Part shown: piece by piece, positions 45,593 to 57,725 of the stretch | Layout: each line of letters starts with the position of its first letter | Position numbering within the stretch: position 1 is the first letter of the stretch | Assembly: GCF_036785885.1 (NCBI RefSeq) | Contig: NC_092317.1 | Location: forward strand, 6,574,501 to 6,638,500 | Origin: Coffea arabica | Taxonomy: Eukaryota > Streptophyta > Magnoliopsida > Gentianales > Rubiaceae | Reading direction: 5' to 3' | Length of the DNA stretch: 64,000 bases | Made by a program: the position numbers and the translations under genes | Notes under the pieces: generated by a model | What the model saw: only the letters and a program-made list of their open reading frames with translations | The model's database searches: none | Told to the model about the DNA's origin: nothing

Positions 45593-46126
45593 GGGAAAAA
45601 CGCCAATTTAGTCCTCAAATTATTTCACTAAAGCCGATTTGGTCCCTTAACATTTTATCGCATGAATTAAGTCCCTTAATTAAAATTCTTGTGTCAATTA
45701 AGGACCTATACGGTATCGCCACCCAAAACACATGTTTCTGTACACAAACCAACGGCGAGGCAGGGGCTTTTTTGGAAGTAAAAAAGTACGATTTCTATGG
45801 GAAGCAAGACACTAACCATTTTGTTCTTGCCTGTTCCATGCTAAAACCCAATACAGTATCTGTCACAGTTTCATTCCCTCTCTTTCTATCTTCCTTGCTG
45901 AAATTCTGGAAATCATTTTCATTATTCCTAAAACCCAGAAGAGAAAAAGGAAAATCTTTCTGTCAAAATTAAGAAAATTCAACACCAGCATGATTAGTCC
46001 TTAAGTTCACAAAACCCAGATGTTTAATTGCTACCACAATAACAAAGCAAACTTCACTGAGGCATTTCATCGAACACCTTTGCCACATTTAATCAGTACT
46101 AGCAATTTTGATCATCCGTTACAGGT

Positions 46127-46585
46127 ATGTCAGAATTAGTTGGAATCGATTTGGACCCTGAGGACTTTGCCTCCTCACTTCCCTTAAAAAAGGTCCCATA
46201 CGGCAATGTTTATGAGGCTTCCAGGGCCGGCGACGTTGACCAGTTGAAGTACTTGTTGGAGTCCGGCGTCAACGTAAATGCTCGGGACCAATGGGATTCG
46301 GTGGCCCTTTACTACGCTTGCCTTGCGGGGCATTTGGATGCAGCTAGGATGCTTTTGGAAAGCGGGGCCATTTGCTCCGAGCACACGTTTGATGGCGATC
46401 GCTGTCACTATGCCGCGCTTAATCTTAAAGTTAGGAAGCTATTGAAAGCGTTTGAAGCTCGCCCGCCTCCTTTGGGGCCTTTGCAGGCTGCATTGAGGGA
46501 GACCTTCTTGGGGTGTTGGGCTAATAAGGCTTATTTGGAGCAACTGGATAGCCAAGCTCAATTTCCAATTCCAGGTCTGATTTGA
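46127..46585 (+). pseudogene. captured 5' fragment of an ankyrin-repeat BTB/POZ gene
   Basis: Frame of 152 residues from ATG at 46127: acidic start [20 protein letters not shown], then two ankyrin repeats (about 26-95; [40 protein letters not shown]) and the conserved block [20 protein letters not shown]. It resembles plant proteins of the At2g04740 type (recalled), which continue with BTB domains. Coding ends in FPIP and then gtctga, probably the captured intron donor, followed by a stop. An acceptor-like ttacag lies just before the ATG, consistent with a captured 5' UTR intron. The BTB part is absent, so this is a fragment. The open frame could still be transcribed. Confidence 0.88.
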
Positions 46586-46632
46586 ATATTTTGTTTTTGT
46601 TCTTGCCTATTTCCAATTCCTGTTTTTGAAGG

Positions 46633-47064
46633 TTAACCCTTGAGCAAGCCAGCGCTGTCGGAGGTCTTAAGGCTAAGAAATTGAGGGGATCGCGTGGTAT
46701 GAAGCGGCCTGACTTGCTCGGGAATAATAGCGAGAATGCCGGGGAAGGAGTGAAAGGCGTGAGCTTGGGAAACAGTGAGCTGAGCAGAGAAGCCGTGGAA
46801 GACGGTGTTGTAGGTGTGGACAAGAAGAGGAGGGGGAGTGGTAGCAGCAGTGGTGGAATCATGAGATGAGCGGAGAGAGGTGAGGGAGGACTCATACCAG
46901 TGCTGATGAGTGGGGAAGATGGAAGGCTTAGCATCGGGGTGAACTCGAACGATGATCGTCTTGCGCTCTCTTTCAGTGACTAAGACAGGGGATGTTGGGA
47001 GGTGTAGGAGGAGTAAGAGAAACAGTGTAGCAGGGAAGAGGGGAAGATTGGAAGAGATGGCCAT
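46633..47064 (-). pseudogene. captured 5' fragment of a subtilisin-like protease gene
   Basis: Frame of 143 residues: signal peptide (hydrophobic core PATLFLLLLLHLP, about residues 10-25), then an inhibitor I9 propeptide (KTIIVRVHPDAKPSIFPTHQ ... LLVHTYNTVFHGFSAQLT), ending LHTTRSPQFLSLKTSDSAGL just before the catalytic S8 domain would begin. No Asp, His or Ser catalytic motif is present, so it has no protease function. The junction with the ankyrin fragment is near 46630. It is on the opposite strand to the other captured piece. Confidence 0.88.
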
Positions 47065-47414
47065 TTAATTTAACTGCTACTAGCATTTAGGGAGGAGGAA
47101 GAGAATGGTGGGAGAGGGGTGGATTTTTTGTTATGTAGTACACTGAAACTCCTCACTACACTGAGTTTTGAGCTCGGATGAGTGGGAATAAATGGTATCT
47201 TGCTTCCCGTAGAAATCGTATTTTTTTACTTCCAAAAAAGCCCCTGTCTCGTCATTGGTTTGTGTACAGAAACATGTGTTTTGGGTGGCGACACCGTATA
47301 AGTCCTCAATTGGCACAAGAATTTTAGTTAATGGACTTAATTCATGCGATAAAATGTTAAGGGACCAAATCGGCTTTAGTGAAATAGTTTAAGGACTAAA
47401 TTGGCGTTTTTCCC

Positions 47415-47424
47415 TATTAAATTT
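47415..47424 (+). repeat. target-site duplication of the Pack-MULE, right
   Basis: tattaaattt, identical to 45583-45592. Confidence 0.93.
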
Positions 47425-47848
47425 TTCACAACTTTAGATTCACTTCCATTTCATAGATTCCAACTCCAACCGTCTGCCACAACATCTCTACATACCAATA
47501 TGGTGGCGCCGCCTCCTTCACCACCAGCACCAGCACCACTACCAGCACCCCTTCCGCCTATAACCGGTGGCAGATTGGCAGCTACTTGAGTCTCTCTGAT
47601 AGTGCAGGAACGTGTCCAAAATTTCCCTTTAGACATTTTGGAAAAAAAATCCCAGTGACCTTCTCACCCGTCCAATTCGTTGTCCAAACTCCAAACTCTA
47701 TTTATCTGCTGCCGTTACTAATTTGGAAAACTTGTCAGTATTTAAGACATCCAAACCAAACCCCCACCCCCGGGGCTCAAGCCCGCTCCTCCTTTGCAAA
47801 AACCCGACACTCGGAGAAAAAGACATCAGTAATCAAACAAAGGCTACA

Positions 47849-50800
47849 ATGGCTTCAACTTCAGCATCAAATTCCGGGCTTCATTCTGAGTCTGCTTCAT
47901 CTCCGTCTCTGCCCCCGAACAAAGAAGAACAGGTTTTTATTCTTTCTTATTTCCAACATTCACCACTACTTTTTTTTACTTCTTTTTTTTTTTTCAATAT
48001 TTTCTTGCTTTTCTCTGAATTAACTTTTGGCAGGACGTGTCAAGTGAAAATGGTGCACTCCTGGAGCCAAAGAAAGAAGAACCATCTAAGTAAGTCTTAA
48101 GAGATAGAATTTTTGTTAGTTTAATTTATATTGCCATCTGATTTTACGCGTGGAATTAATAAAAGCTTATCCTTTGTAGGTTTTTGGGTCTGCATGTGTT
48201 GTAGTATGTATGTTTCATAAATTATGGTCTTTTATGTGATTTAGTTTCCATATGATTCATTAAATATTTCTAAATCATACATGTGTTTCCGCTTGCTAAG
48301 TTTTGATTATCTGAGCTCCTGTGGTGTACTATTCAGATAGAGTAGAATCCTTAATGATCATTCACTTTGCTAAATTGGATGCTTGATATGCAAAATTATA
48401 TAATGCATACATGATATAATCTTTTTATGTTAATTGCTCTATGTCATGGGATAGAATGGTTTATTGATGATTTCAGTGATCAAATTGCATGCTTAAGTAA
48501 AATTCAATATGGAGCATATGATGTAAACTTGCTATATTACTTGCACGTACAAAGACCATCTTGCTTTATTTCCTGTTTTACATCTTCTCCCTGTTTTCTT
48601 TGTCTTTTGATATTCTTAGAATGCATATGGCTTCATTCTGAATGAAGTGAGAGAGGGATTTTGTGTGGGGGAGGGGGGGCGGACAGAGGGGTTTCAAGAC
48701 TACTTACAGAAAAAAAATTGTAACATGTGTAAAACAATAGATTGAAAGAAACTACCTTTTAGAACTTCCCCAAATTTCTCTATGGCAAATTTTTGATTTT
48801 GAGATCTATGTCATGTTTATAGTTTTGGTATTTAACAACATGGCAATAGATATTTCAAAAACTAAATGACTTTTGCTTTCCAGGAGTTGTTTATTGAAAA
48901 GAAAATTGTGAACTTGCACATTTTTACTAATTAAATTGAATGGGGTGCTAGGACTGTTGTGCACTTGAAAACCGCTATGTCAGTTTTGAGGAAACTAAAT
49001 CTGACCCCTGTCAGTATACCGTTGAAATGCATGTGATATTAATGTGAATGTTGACAGAAGAACGCATATTGTAAGTAGAGACTTCCCATGTAAAATGTCT
49101 GGTATGGAAACATGTCAAATCATAATCAGGTGCTCAATTTCTTATGTGTAAGTTCTCTTTCACTAAATTGAACTTAAAATATCTTTATGGTTTCCATGTC
49201 ATGTTTGACTTTTTATCTTGATTGTCTGTGGAAGTTGAAGTTCATCTACTTAAAATGATAACTTCTGTATACATCATTTAGCACTAACCTTGATGTGCTG
49301 TTCAAAGTAAAATCTGTCAGAATACTTCGTATCACTGTAAAGACAGGTGGTGTTCTGGAAATCGGAGTGCATCCACTTGATTGGGAGGAGGGGTGGTCCA
49401 ACAATATTGTCAGTGTGTGACTATGAATTTTTATTGGATCACAAGCGTGTTAGGGAATCAAGGTCATCTTTGTTGCCAGTCATAGATATAGGGCAACATG
49501 AATGATTCTTCTCTATTATGCATGGTTTTTCTCTTATATGTCATTGATTTTCTCATTTCCTCTTTTCATTTCTTTACTGTACATCTCTGAAGCATCAAAG
49601 TACACAAGTTCTAAAGCTTTTAGCTCTGCGTTGAGTCACTGGCTACATTGAAGAAAACCACAAATTGCATGTAACCACTTAGAATTGTTGATTGTTTATT
49701 AGCTATTGCAGTTACAGAATTGAAGCCAGTCATTTACAAAAATGTTTTGTGTTAATGCTAAAATATTGAAGATTGTGAATTATATTATAGCACATGGTGA
49801 ACAATAAGCAAGTATAAGAAAACTAACTACACAATCAAGATTTCCAAGAATATTTTAATTTACTGCCAAGGTTCTTTGTGTGACGCAGCATAAGAATTAG
49901 GGAAATGGCGGAGACAACTTTCTTTAAGAAATCAAAGCCTGAGAGTCAATGTATGCTTTGTTGAGCCTACTCAATCTTTCATTTGTTTTTTTATAAATCT
50001 TTATGGTCATGCATTTACTTTATTGCCTTCATGGTAGGCAGAATATGACAATTCTGCCCATGAGTTTTAATAGGCCACTACTGCATTTGCAAAACTACTC
50101 TCTACTCATCTAGCCCTAATTTTCTTGTGCGGCGGCAGCCCCTTCTCGTATCGAAACCTTTGTCAAGTAAAGAATTCTCTCCTGCATCTAATAATAATTA
50201 TTTTGTATTTTTTTATTTATGTAACTGGTTTAGCTTATGTACAGTAATATCTGTATCTATTTGGTGCAGGCCATCAGCAATTCAAAATATCTTTTAACCT
50301 AAAATTTCTGAATAATATACTTTTACAACCATTTGTCTATTAGATTTACCAAGGTCAACGCATGTGCTTCCAATGCTCATCTTTTTTGTTTCACTGAATT
50401 TTGTAAAAGTTTTTTATGGAGATATCTATATTTTGCTGTTGAAGCTTCTCTGAAACCTGAATGTTTTTGTGGCATAAATGGCAATTGCAAAAAAGTGGTC
50501 TGCTACTATGTAGATAGATGTTAAACTAGAGAAGATTATCTTTCTTTGTTTATTTGCATTATCATCCCGTTCTCTGTTGACTGTTTTGAAAATGAAGAAG
50601 AGATCCAAAATACTGCCTTGGGGTGATCTGGAGATGATATCATTAATGATGGGAGATTTGTGAAGTTCATCTTTTGACCCTTGTTATTTTGCCAATTGCT
50701 ATGCACAGGAAAGGAAATGACAATTCTCAATAATTTATGAATGAGCTTACCGTCTGTGTCGCATGACTTGGTTTTTGTGACGAATGAGCTCATTGTCAAC

Positions 50801-52193
50801 ACACTACCTTATGTCACTTGCTTGTTTTCCCCAGCTAAATCAAGTCATGGCTATGGTATTCTTGTTTATGAATCAAATATAAGCATTGGGCAAAAAGTAT
50901 CACAAGCTGCTTCCTTCAGCTGGCAACCTAGTTTCCAAGGATTTTATTCTTCTTATCATCTCCTGTTGATTGCTACAAGGATTTCATCTTACTTCTCCCA
51001 GTTTGTTTGAAATTTATGCTTAATGTATCTTAAATGATTGATCTCGTAAAAGTTCATTCTGCTGAAACATTTATTGGAGGTGATGTCAATGTCGACAATG
51101 TTCTTGATCTGTAGGGATATGGATAACCAGGAGGACAAGAAAAAGTATGAAAATTATGTAACGCAGATGACTAGCTATGTGACGGCTAAGTACTTCTCTG
51201 ACAAGACCCTGTATGGGGGTAAGTGTAGTTACATGAAATGCTTTGCTAGGATCCAGCATTTTGCCTCAGATCTTTAGTTAGAGTAGCAATTGATTTTATG
51301 TGTGTAGAAGTCCTATTTCTCCTACTTAAATCCTTAAAATCCTAGTAGCATTTTGTCTATTGCTTCATACTTGCATATGTAATAAGGGCAGTAGTTCTTG
51401 TCATAGTTAATTGCAGTGTTCTGAGATTCATTCTCTTCGTGTACCCCATGTACTTTGCAAGCTGAAATTGTTTAGTTAGTTTTCTTTTGACCTGAAACGA
51501 GTATGAAGCTTTATGTTATTCTGAGATAGTTTGTTTAAAGGTTAGCATCCTTTCCCTACTTGATGCTGGAGACTTGATGATTTCATGCAGCTGTAATTCA
51601 TTCTCTCAATACATCTAGTTGAACTCAGTTGAAAAGGAAAAAACAGTTATTTTCAATATTTCTGAAGAGTTTCAAGGAATGAAACAATATGAAGCATGTA
51701 AACCAACCTTAGGATCTGTTGGGTAGTCATACTTAGAGCAGTTATGATTGGATTTATGTTTGTTTTGGCACAATAAGAGAGAGTTCTTTCAGTATTTTGT
51801 TAGAATGCATGCAGAATAGCTAACTGGAAAGTTTCTGGTGCGGATCTTCAATGCCCCTACCACTTAATTTGTATCATATGTCTGGAGAATGTCATTATTC
51901 GGTATCCCAATTGAGATTACTAGCACATTTTGCAGGCAATATTTATGATGTGAAAGTGAATACAGATGGACAGACTGTGAAGGCAAGCAGGTAAGGAAAA
52001 TTCAGGTATAGCTGTCGGAAGTTTCTTTGCTTTCTTTGTCTAATCTATGTACCCATCTTTGCATAGGTTGCCTCCACATCAATCCTATGCAGATCCTGTA
52101 AGCTTCCATGAACTGCTGAACAGTGTAGCAAAGTCTGAAGAGGAAACATCAGCTGATGCTTCGAATGGGAAGCACTCTGGGAAGAAGAACTGA
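47849..52193 (+). CDS. conserved-looking small protein of unknown function, five exons
   Basis: Exons by GT-AG sites and frame: 47849-47932, 48034-48089, 51115-51218, 51936-51990, 52067-52193; 141 residues. All junctions keep the frame (phases 0, 2, 1, 2). Exon 1 gives a Ser/Pro-rich start (MASTSASNSGLHSESASSPS). The core is in exons 3-4: KKKYENYVTQMTSYVTAKYF, then SDKTLYGGNIYDVKVNTDGQ. The tail is polar and ends NGKHSGKKN. There is no signal peptide or membrane helix. I do not recognise the family. Intron 2 is about 3.0 kb and contains no other gene I can support. The Pack-MULE sits only about 425 bases upstream of the ATG, in the promoter region. Confidence 0.72.
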
Positions 52194-55100
52194 TGTAATT
52201 CTTGCATCATAAAGGATACCATGGAATCAAACCTTTATCAAAAAAGTAGAACTTATGTTATTATGCCAGAAACTTAAAATAAATCCATGGAATTATGTCC
52301 TTTTTGAAATCAAATGACAAACTTAAAGTTTAGCTTTCCGTGTCAAGTAGTCCATACAATCAGAACTTATTACAACTACTAACCTATGCTTTTCTCAACG
52401 AGCATGAAAATGTTTGTGGCTTTGAGCTTATGGACCGTGCACCTTGTACACATGATGCATGGCGAGCAACCAGGCGTTAGGCTCTACAACATCTGAGGAA
52501 ATAGCAGATTTTCTTGTAGTAGAAACTATAAACTTAATTCTGAATTAGCAGGGGAGACAATTTTGAGAGAACATGGATGGATGGTGTCGTGCTGGTGTGG
52601 CCCATTTTCTGATCTCTCAAATGGTGAGGTCCTCAAGTTCTTTTAGAGATCAAATATATCATAGCTGGGCATTCTCCAGGTGCAGTTGGTAGATCCCTTC
52701 GAGCTCATGAAGCATCTTCCATGTGAATATGATCATTTCAGAAATTCAGATTACGAGGTAATCGACATTTGACTCTAGTTCTGTGCAGTTAGTATGCTCA
52801 AATGCTTTCAAGGTGATTCTTCGTAATCGGCTCAGCCGTGAAGCATGTAGATCTAGTTAGCAGGGGAGACAATTTGAATTTGGTGAGGATGGAATTTTAG
52901 GCAGGAATGTGGAAGTGGAAACGGGCTTGAACCTGGAACGTCTTTCTTACTTGAGCGTATCACAAGTAAAGCCATATTTAGCACGAAGAAAACTACTCAA
53001 ATTAGTATCCTCTACTGTTCTTGGCTGAGATTTCCAGCTCATACCGGCCATCCAGAGATCGTCATCCATGAAGGCATGAGCAAAGCCAGAAATTCCCAAA
53101 ATGCTCAAAAGCATTAATCAACCAGTAAAGGTAACCAGAAGTGCTACAGAAAAAGGAAGTGCTACAGAAAAAGGAAAATGCAAGGCTCATCAGATATTAG
53201 AGGGGCAAGAAGAAGGTAGTCAACCCAATATGTGTGATACCACAGCACAGGGGATATGGTGCAAGTAAAAGATTGACAGCTAGAATTTCATCCAAAATTA
53301 CAAATACACTGTATCATGTAGCCACTACGTAATAGTCCTCACTTTCTATGCCTTTGACCTGTACCCTAAACCCAAATCTCTTTTACTCAGATGGGGCTTT
53401 GATTACATCCAACATTTCTATGTAACTCTTCCCCAGTGGAAAGGCTCCCTGCAAAAATCATGTCATGCAGTATTTTGAAAGTATACCTCTATAGAAGAAA
53501 AACAAATCCTTGGTAAAATCCCCTAACTTCTTTTTAAGCCATCTTCACCATGTCCAATCGAGTCCTTGACTCCAGCACAAGTTAAATACTCAAACACACA
53601 TCAGGAATGTTCAATTCAGAGCTCTCAACTAAAAGTTTCTGGGTCAGCTGATCCCTTTTGGGGGGCTTTCAGTAAACAAACTTCGTTGTCTTGTAGAGCC
53701 ACAAGAATCTATGCAGCATCAGTAAATCTGAGGTCAATTTCCCCCAGCAACTATATGATGCCATCTCCAAGCATCCATCACCTAGGAAATCTAACAGATC
53801 CAGAACTCAATCACAGCACATAGCAAAATGAAGTTGAATAGCTTAAGGCACCAACAAGAGAATAGTTAGCACAAAACACAGCAAAAATAATACTTTCACT
53901 GTTGAGGACTGATGAGTGTCAAACACAACTTCAAATTTATTTCAGGACTACAGAAATAAGCATTCAGAATCTAGAGCTCTTAATGCCTTTAAAATCCTTT
54001 ATAAAAGCAAATTGATAGTTATAGAGATTGTAAAAATGTGGTTCAGGCACTCGTGCCTGCAGTACAATGTCATATACTCTGTAATCAATCTCAATAGAAA
54101 CTTTTCCCAGCTATTATTTCTCTACACGCTCATTTATAAAAAAAAAAAATCAAATAAAAACTAGGAACTGGCGATTGGATGATGACGCCCACCATCAATT
54201 GAACTAGAGCCACGACCGTGTCACCCTTTAATAACAAAAAAATCTATGATCAAACAGGTGTTACAGAAAATTGGGGTTAGGAATATCCCAAAAAGCCAAT
54301 TAGATTGCATTCACATATAGTTTATAATCATTCTCAAGTGCTGATGAAACCTACCAGTAATAGTGGATTTCTTAATACCAAAAAAGCCACATTTCATACC
54401 CCCCCCCCCCTTTTCAAAATCCACAAGGTATAAATTACATGTACAGACATATACAGACAAGCACATAAAGAGACAAAAGGAAGCACGAACTAGATATATA
54501 TTTCATTTCTGCTTTCAAATAAGAAGATTAATTGTGAATTTCAGGCGTTTGTTGATATAAGATCGGAAGTCATGACAGGTAAGCCTGGCAACAGAAAGTG
54601 TTGTAAGATAACTGAATCAGGGTTCAAGCAATCAATGTAATTTAACTATTAGTCTTTTTGCTTCAAAATGGATGATATGACTCTTGTCCTCTTCAACACA
54701 TCCTAAATGAATTACATATACCAACTAGTAGAGGCTCCATTGGTCAAGCTTGCAAATTCCAACAATTTGATTATTAAACTAATGTGAAATGAGTAACATA
54801 ATGCATCAGTTAAAATACTCTTAAAAAAAAAAGGCAACACATTTAAAAGACTTTACAGCAGTGGAAACAATATAAAGATATCCTGTAGGCCAAAAGCTAG
54901 CTAAATTACACTCAAACTTGCAAACAATGCTATTTAACCAATCTCAGAGCCAAGACTAGTATGCTACTTGCTTAATGGTTATTTATGAGCTAGCAATGGA
55001 AAATATACCAATGACTAACTGCTTTAATGTAGGGTTGGAAGAAATTTAGGATGACAAGGAAGCAAACCATAAAGAAAAAGACAACTTCAAATAAAAATCT

Positions 55101-55646
55101 GATGTGGTCAATTTCCTTTTGTGTTGGATCTGAATTGTGTTTCACCATTCTTCCATTTCTTACATTTTGTGGATGGCAAACTGCATTGTTTTCTTGGAAA
55201 GCAGCAGTTACATAATTATTACATACAAAAGATAGTCCCTTGAAGCTCAAGTAAATTCTTATCAGACAATGCAAGAGAAACAGGTCTCGCAACAACATCC
55301 AGAGCTACAAGGTTTAAGGAAACCAAAAGTCAATGATGTTTAAGATTACTAATATACACATTTCAGTATCCTGCACTCAACCTCAGAGTACAACAGAGGC
55401 AGATACAGCAACCACATTCATTATCTACATATTTGAAGTGTGGTGTCTGATATACTTTCAACTAAATAGCTCAGCAATAAAACATTCACATCATCAAAAG
55501 AATGAAGAAACTCTGTAACTTTCAGCTCTTCTCAAAGTTACATAATCCATTTGTGTGTATCTAAGAGTATCATCTATATTAAGCACAACACACAGCTGAA
55601 AAACAAAGTCACCCAGATACTACAAAACAATATACCTTCAATTCAC
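52194..55646. other. convergent intergenic space with two 3' flanks
   Basis: Holds the 3' UTR side of the small-protein gene and of the minus-strand RING gene. A 19-bp direct repeat (ttagcaggggagacaattt) is at 52545 and 52857, and agtgctacagaaaaagga is doubled near 53138-53174. A C run lies near 54400. No gene supported. Confidence 0.45.
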
Positions 55647-56954
55647 TCAAGTAGCTCTTTGGTCCCTCTTCCTCCTTTCATAGTCTGGATCATCAGTAGG
55701 CAACTCATACCTACAAACAGGACATGTATTCCTAATCCCCAGCCATGGAAGAATACAATCCCCATGATACCTATGATTACAAGGCAGCTGCCTTGCCTTC
55801 TCACCAACTCCCATCTCATCCTTACAAACAGCACAAATCAAGCTATTCTTTTTCAAATCCTCCTCACACAAAATCACTAAAGGAAGACTCTTTACAACGT
55901 TCTTAGCAGCTGGTGGCCTGCCTATTATGGCATTTTCGCTCTCTGCAAATTGCCCAAACAACATCTCATACTCAGCGGTGTAGTTGTACTCATCATGCTC
56001 GTTTACGCCAAAATTCAACTCATTGAACCCTTCATTCACATTCTCGGGGATTGCTTCCAAATTCTGCACATCTAACAAAACCTCCCAGTCCAAATTCCTA
56101 GATACATCTGCACTCTCCTCCCGGGCCATCACCGGCATGTCATCATCATCCAGAAACATGCTCAGAACCTCTCTCTCATCAACTCCTTCATCCACTTCCT
56201 CCCACTCAAAATCCTCATTAACTTCTCTATGATCCTCTATCTGAAAAGAATCCCAACAGAGCCTAAGGCTTGGATCATCATCACCCTCACTTATATCATC
56301 ATCGTCAGCACTAAAATCAATCTCAACGTCATGGTTTATATCAGAATCCGATTCCGACCCGATATCCACGACTCGCAACCCGGTTACAAAATGGTCCCCA
56401 CCCTCAAAATTTTCAGCTACGAACCCCGAATTTTCCACATTTGCCGAAGTGGGCTCTCCGAGAAACCCTAGATTCAGATCAAGATCCAAATGGGTCGGCT
56501 CCATTCCGTCGTTTCCTTCATGAATCCCGAAATTCGGGCCAGCATCGGAAATCTCCGGGTCAATCACCACACAGGTTGTGGAGGACAATTGGGACTGCTC
56601 AACTCGTTGGTGCAGGAGGTCCATAACGAAATTGACCTGATTCTCGCGGTCGAAAAGATCAGCGCTGGTGACAACCGATTCGGGCTCCGACACGATGTCG
56701 CTGGGGGAATCAACCAATATTGATGATGAACGATGGAGAGTGGAGAGTCGGCCACGGGGAAGAACATCGGACGGTGGGAAATCGGAGGAGGGATCTAAAG
56801 TGAAGGCATCGAAATCGGAAGACCAGTAGGGATCGAGATGATGGCGGTGGGGATGGGTTTGATGATGAGAAAAATCTACTTCTTCAATGACGTCGTCTAG
56901 GCCGTCATCGTCCTGGTGGAGTCTGAGTAGTTGAAGCAACGTCGTCTCAGCCAT
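55647..56954 (-). CDS. RING-H2 finger E3 ubiquitin ligase
   Basis: Single exon, 435 residues, starting MAETTLLQLLRLHQDDDGLD. The first 350 residues are acidic and low in predicted structure (runs of Asp/Glu, e.g. EIDFSADDDDISEGDDDPS). The C-terminal RING-H2 finger (about 374-418) has the full C3H2C3 set: CAVCKDE, then CNHRYHGDCILPW, then CPVCRYEL, followed by PTDDPDYERRKRDQ. The finger resembles plant ligases of the CIP8/BCA2-like group and proteins like At5g60820 (recalled). It should pass ubiquitin from an E2 to unknown substrates, probably in cytosol or nucleus, since there is no signal peptide or membrane helix. The ATG is the first in frame and is followed by a conserved-looking MAE start. 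Confidence 0.93.
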   Translation of the reverse strand: MAETTLLQLLRLHQDDDGLDDVIEEVDFSHHQTHPHRHHLDPYWSSDFDAFTLDPSSDFPPSDVLPRGRLSTLHRSSSILVDSPSDIVSEPESVVTSADLFDRENQVNFVMDLLHQRVEQSQLSSTTCVVIDPEISDAGPNFGIHEGNDGMEPTHLDLDLNLGFLGEPTSANVENSGFVAENFEGGDHFVTGLRVVDIGSESDSDINHDVEIDFSADDDDISEGDDDPSLRLCWDSFQIEDHREVNEDFEWEEVDEGVDEREVLSMFLDDDDMPVMAREESADVSRNLDWEVLLDVQNLEAIPENVNEGFNELNFGVNEHDEYNYTAEYEMLFGQFAESENAIIGRPPAAKNVVKSLPLVILCEEDLKKNSLICAVCKDEMGVGEKARQLPCNHRYHGDCILPWLGIRNTCPVCRYELPTDDPDYERRKRDQRAT

Positions 56955-57720
56955 TCTGTTTCAGCGGGGTGGGGAGAGTAGGAGGAATAAAAGTGAGAAA
57001 GGAAACACCTTTTTTTCGAAAATTATTTTCTATCTAAAAATTCCCATCTTTTTGCGTTTTCTTTTGTTTGATATTCTACGCCATGGGCCAAGGGGGTAGG
57101 TGATCAGCAATTTCCTCTTTTATTTTCTCTCTCATTTTGACTAAAAATGAGCACTTTTCCAGCTTCCCTTCTTGATTTCTAGTTTTTTTTTTTTAATTCA
57201 ATACACTCAGAGAAAAAAAAAAAAAGAAGAAGAAAATTCTACCTCAAGTGCTTTAGGTTCTTTTAATCATGAAGGAAGATATGTTCTGAACGTCCTTAAG
57301 TACGGAATTAAATTTCAACAACTCGATAGTTTGTTTGGATTGAGTATTATTTATCCAGTTTTATTTGCTTACATCATCATTATAATTTTTAATACACCTT
57401 TTTATCTTTTCAATTATCTTTTTATCTCACATACATCACATCACAAAAAGTGCTACAGTAAAAATATTCCAAATAATCCCAAATAACTTACCATCCAAAC
57501 AATTATTCTCGTGATTTACTAGTTTTTATTAAATTTCTTCATAAAATTGAACATGCTTCCAAGTATAGGAGTTTTCGATGGGTTCAGAACATGTTTTGGA
57601 GATCTTTTGCTCCAACTTTAGGCCTAAGTGCTAGCAATTCTATATATTATATTCCATCCACCATAGTTTGGAACCGTTTATTACTTGGAACAGTTTTTTC
57701 TTGTCTTCAGTGGAGAAATG
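56955..57720. other. 5' flank of the RING gene and intergenic DNA
   Basis: Contains the RING promoter side, poly-T and poly-A runs near 57182 and 57214, and the MITE at 57.3 kb. Confidence 0.45.
57334..57500. mobile_element. MITE, same family as the 25.4-kb hairpin
   Basis: Begins gtttggattgagtattattt and ends taacttaccatccaaac. The inner segment ctttttatctcacatacatc followed by acatcacaaaaagtgctaca is shared almost exactly with 25690-25735. Confidence 0.75.
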
Positions 57721-57725
57721 CTTAA

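Larger units (their letters stand above)
45593..47414. mobile_element. Pack-MULE carrying two captured gene fragments (1822 bp)
   Basis: Terminal inverted repeats of 220 bp (45593-45812 and 47195-47414) begin gggaaaaacgccaatttagt and differ at only about 15 positions. A perfect 10-bp target duplication tattaaattt flanks the element; Mutator-like elements usually make 9 bp, with a range of 8-11. There is no transposase. The cargo is a piece of an ankyrin-BTB gene on the plus strand (45.83-46.63 kb, including what look like intron ends) and the start of a subtilisin-like protease gene on the minus strand (46.63-47.1 kb). The cargo contains intron sequence, so capture was at DNA level. The similar TIRs and open captured frames point to a fairly recent insertion. 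Confidence 0.95.

Noticed and set aside
45691-47316. Two similar reading frames (DLYG.ATQNTCFCTQTN) at both ends of the Pack-MULE
   Set aside because: They are the two arms of the terminal inverted repeat read from each side, not genes.
48427-51010. Small frames within the 3-kb intron of the unknown gene
   Set aside because: No domain features, no splice logic linking them, and AT-rich intron-like composition.
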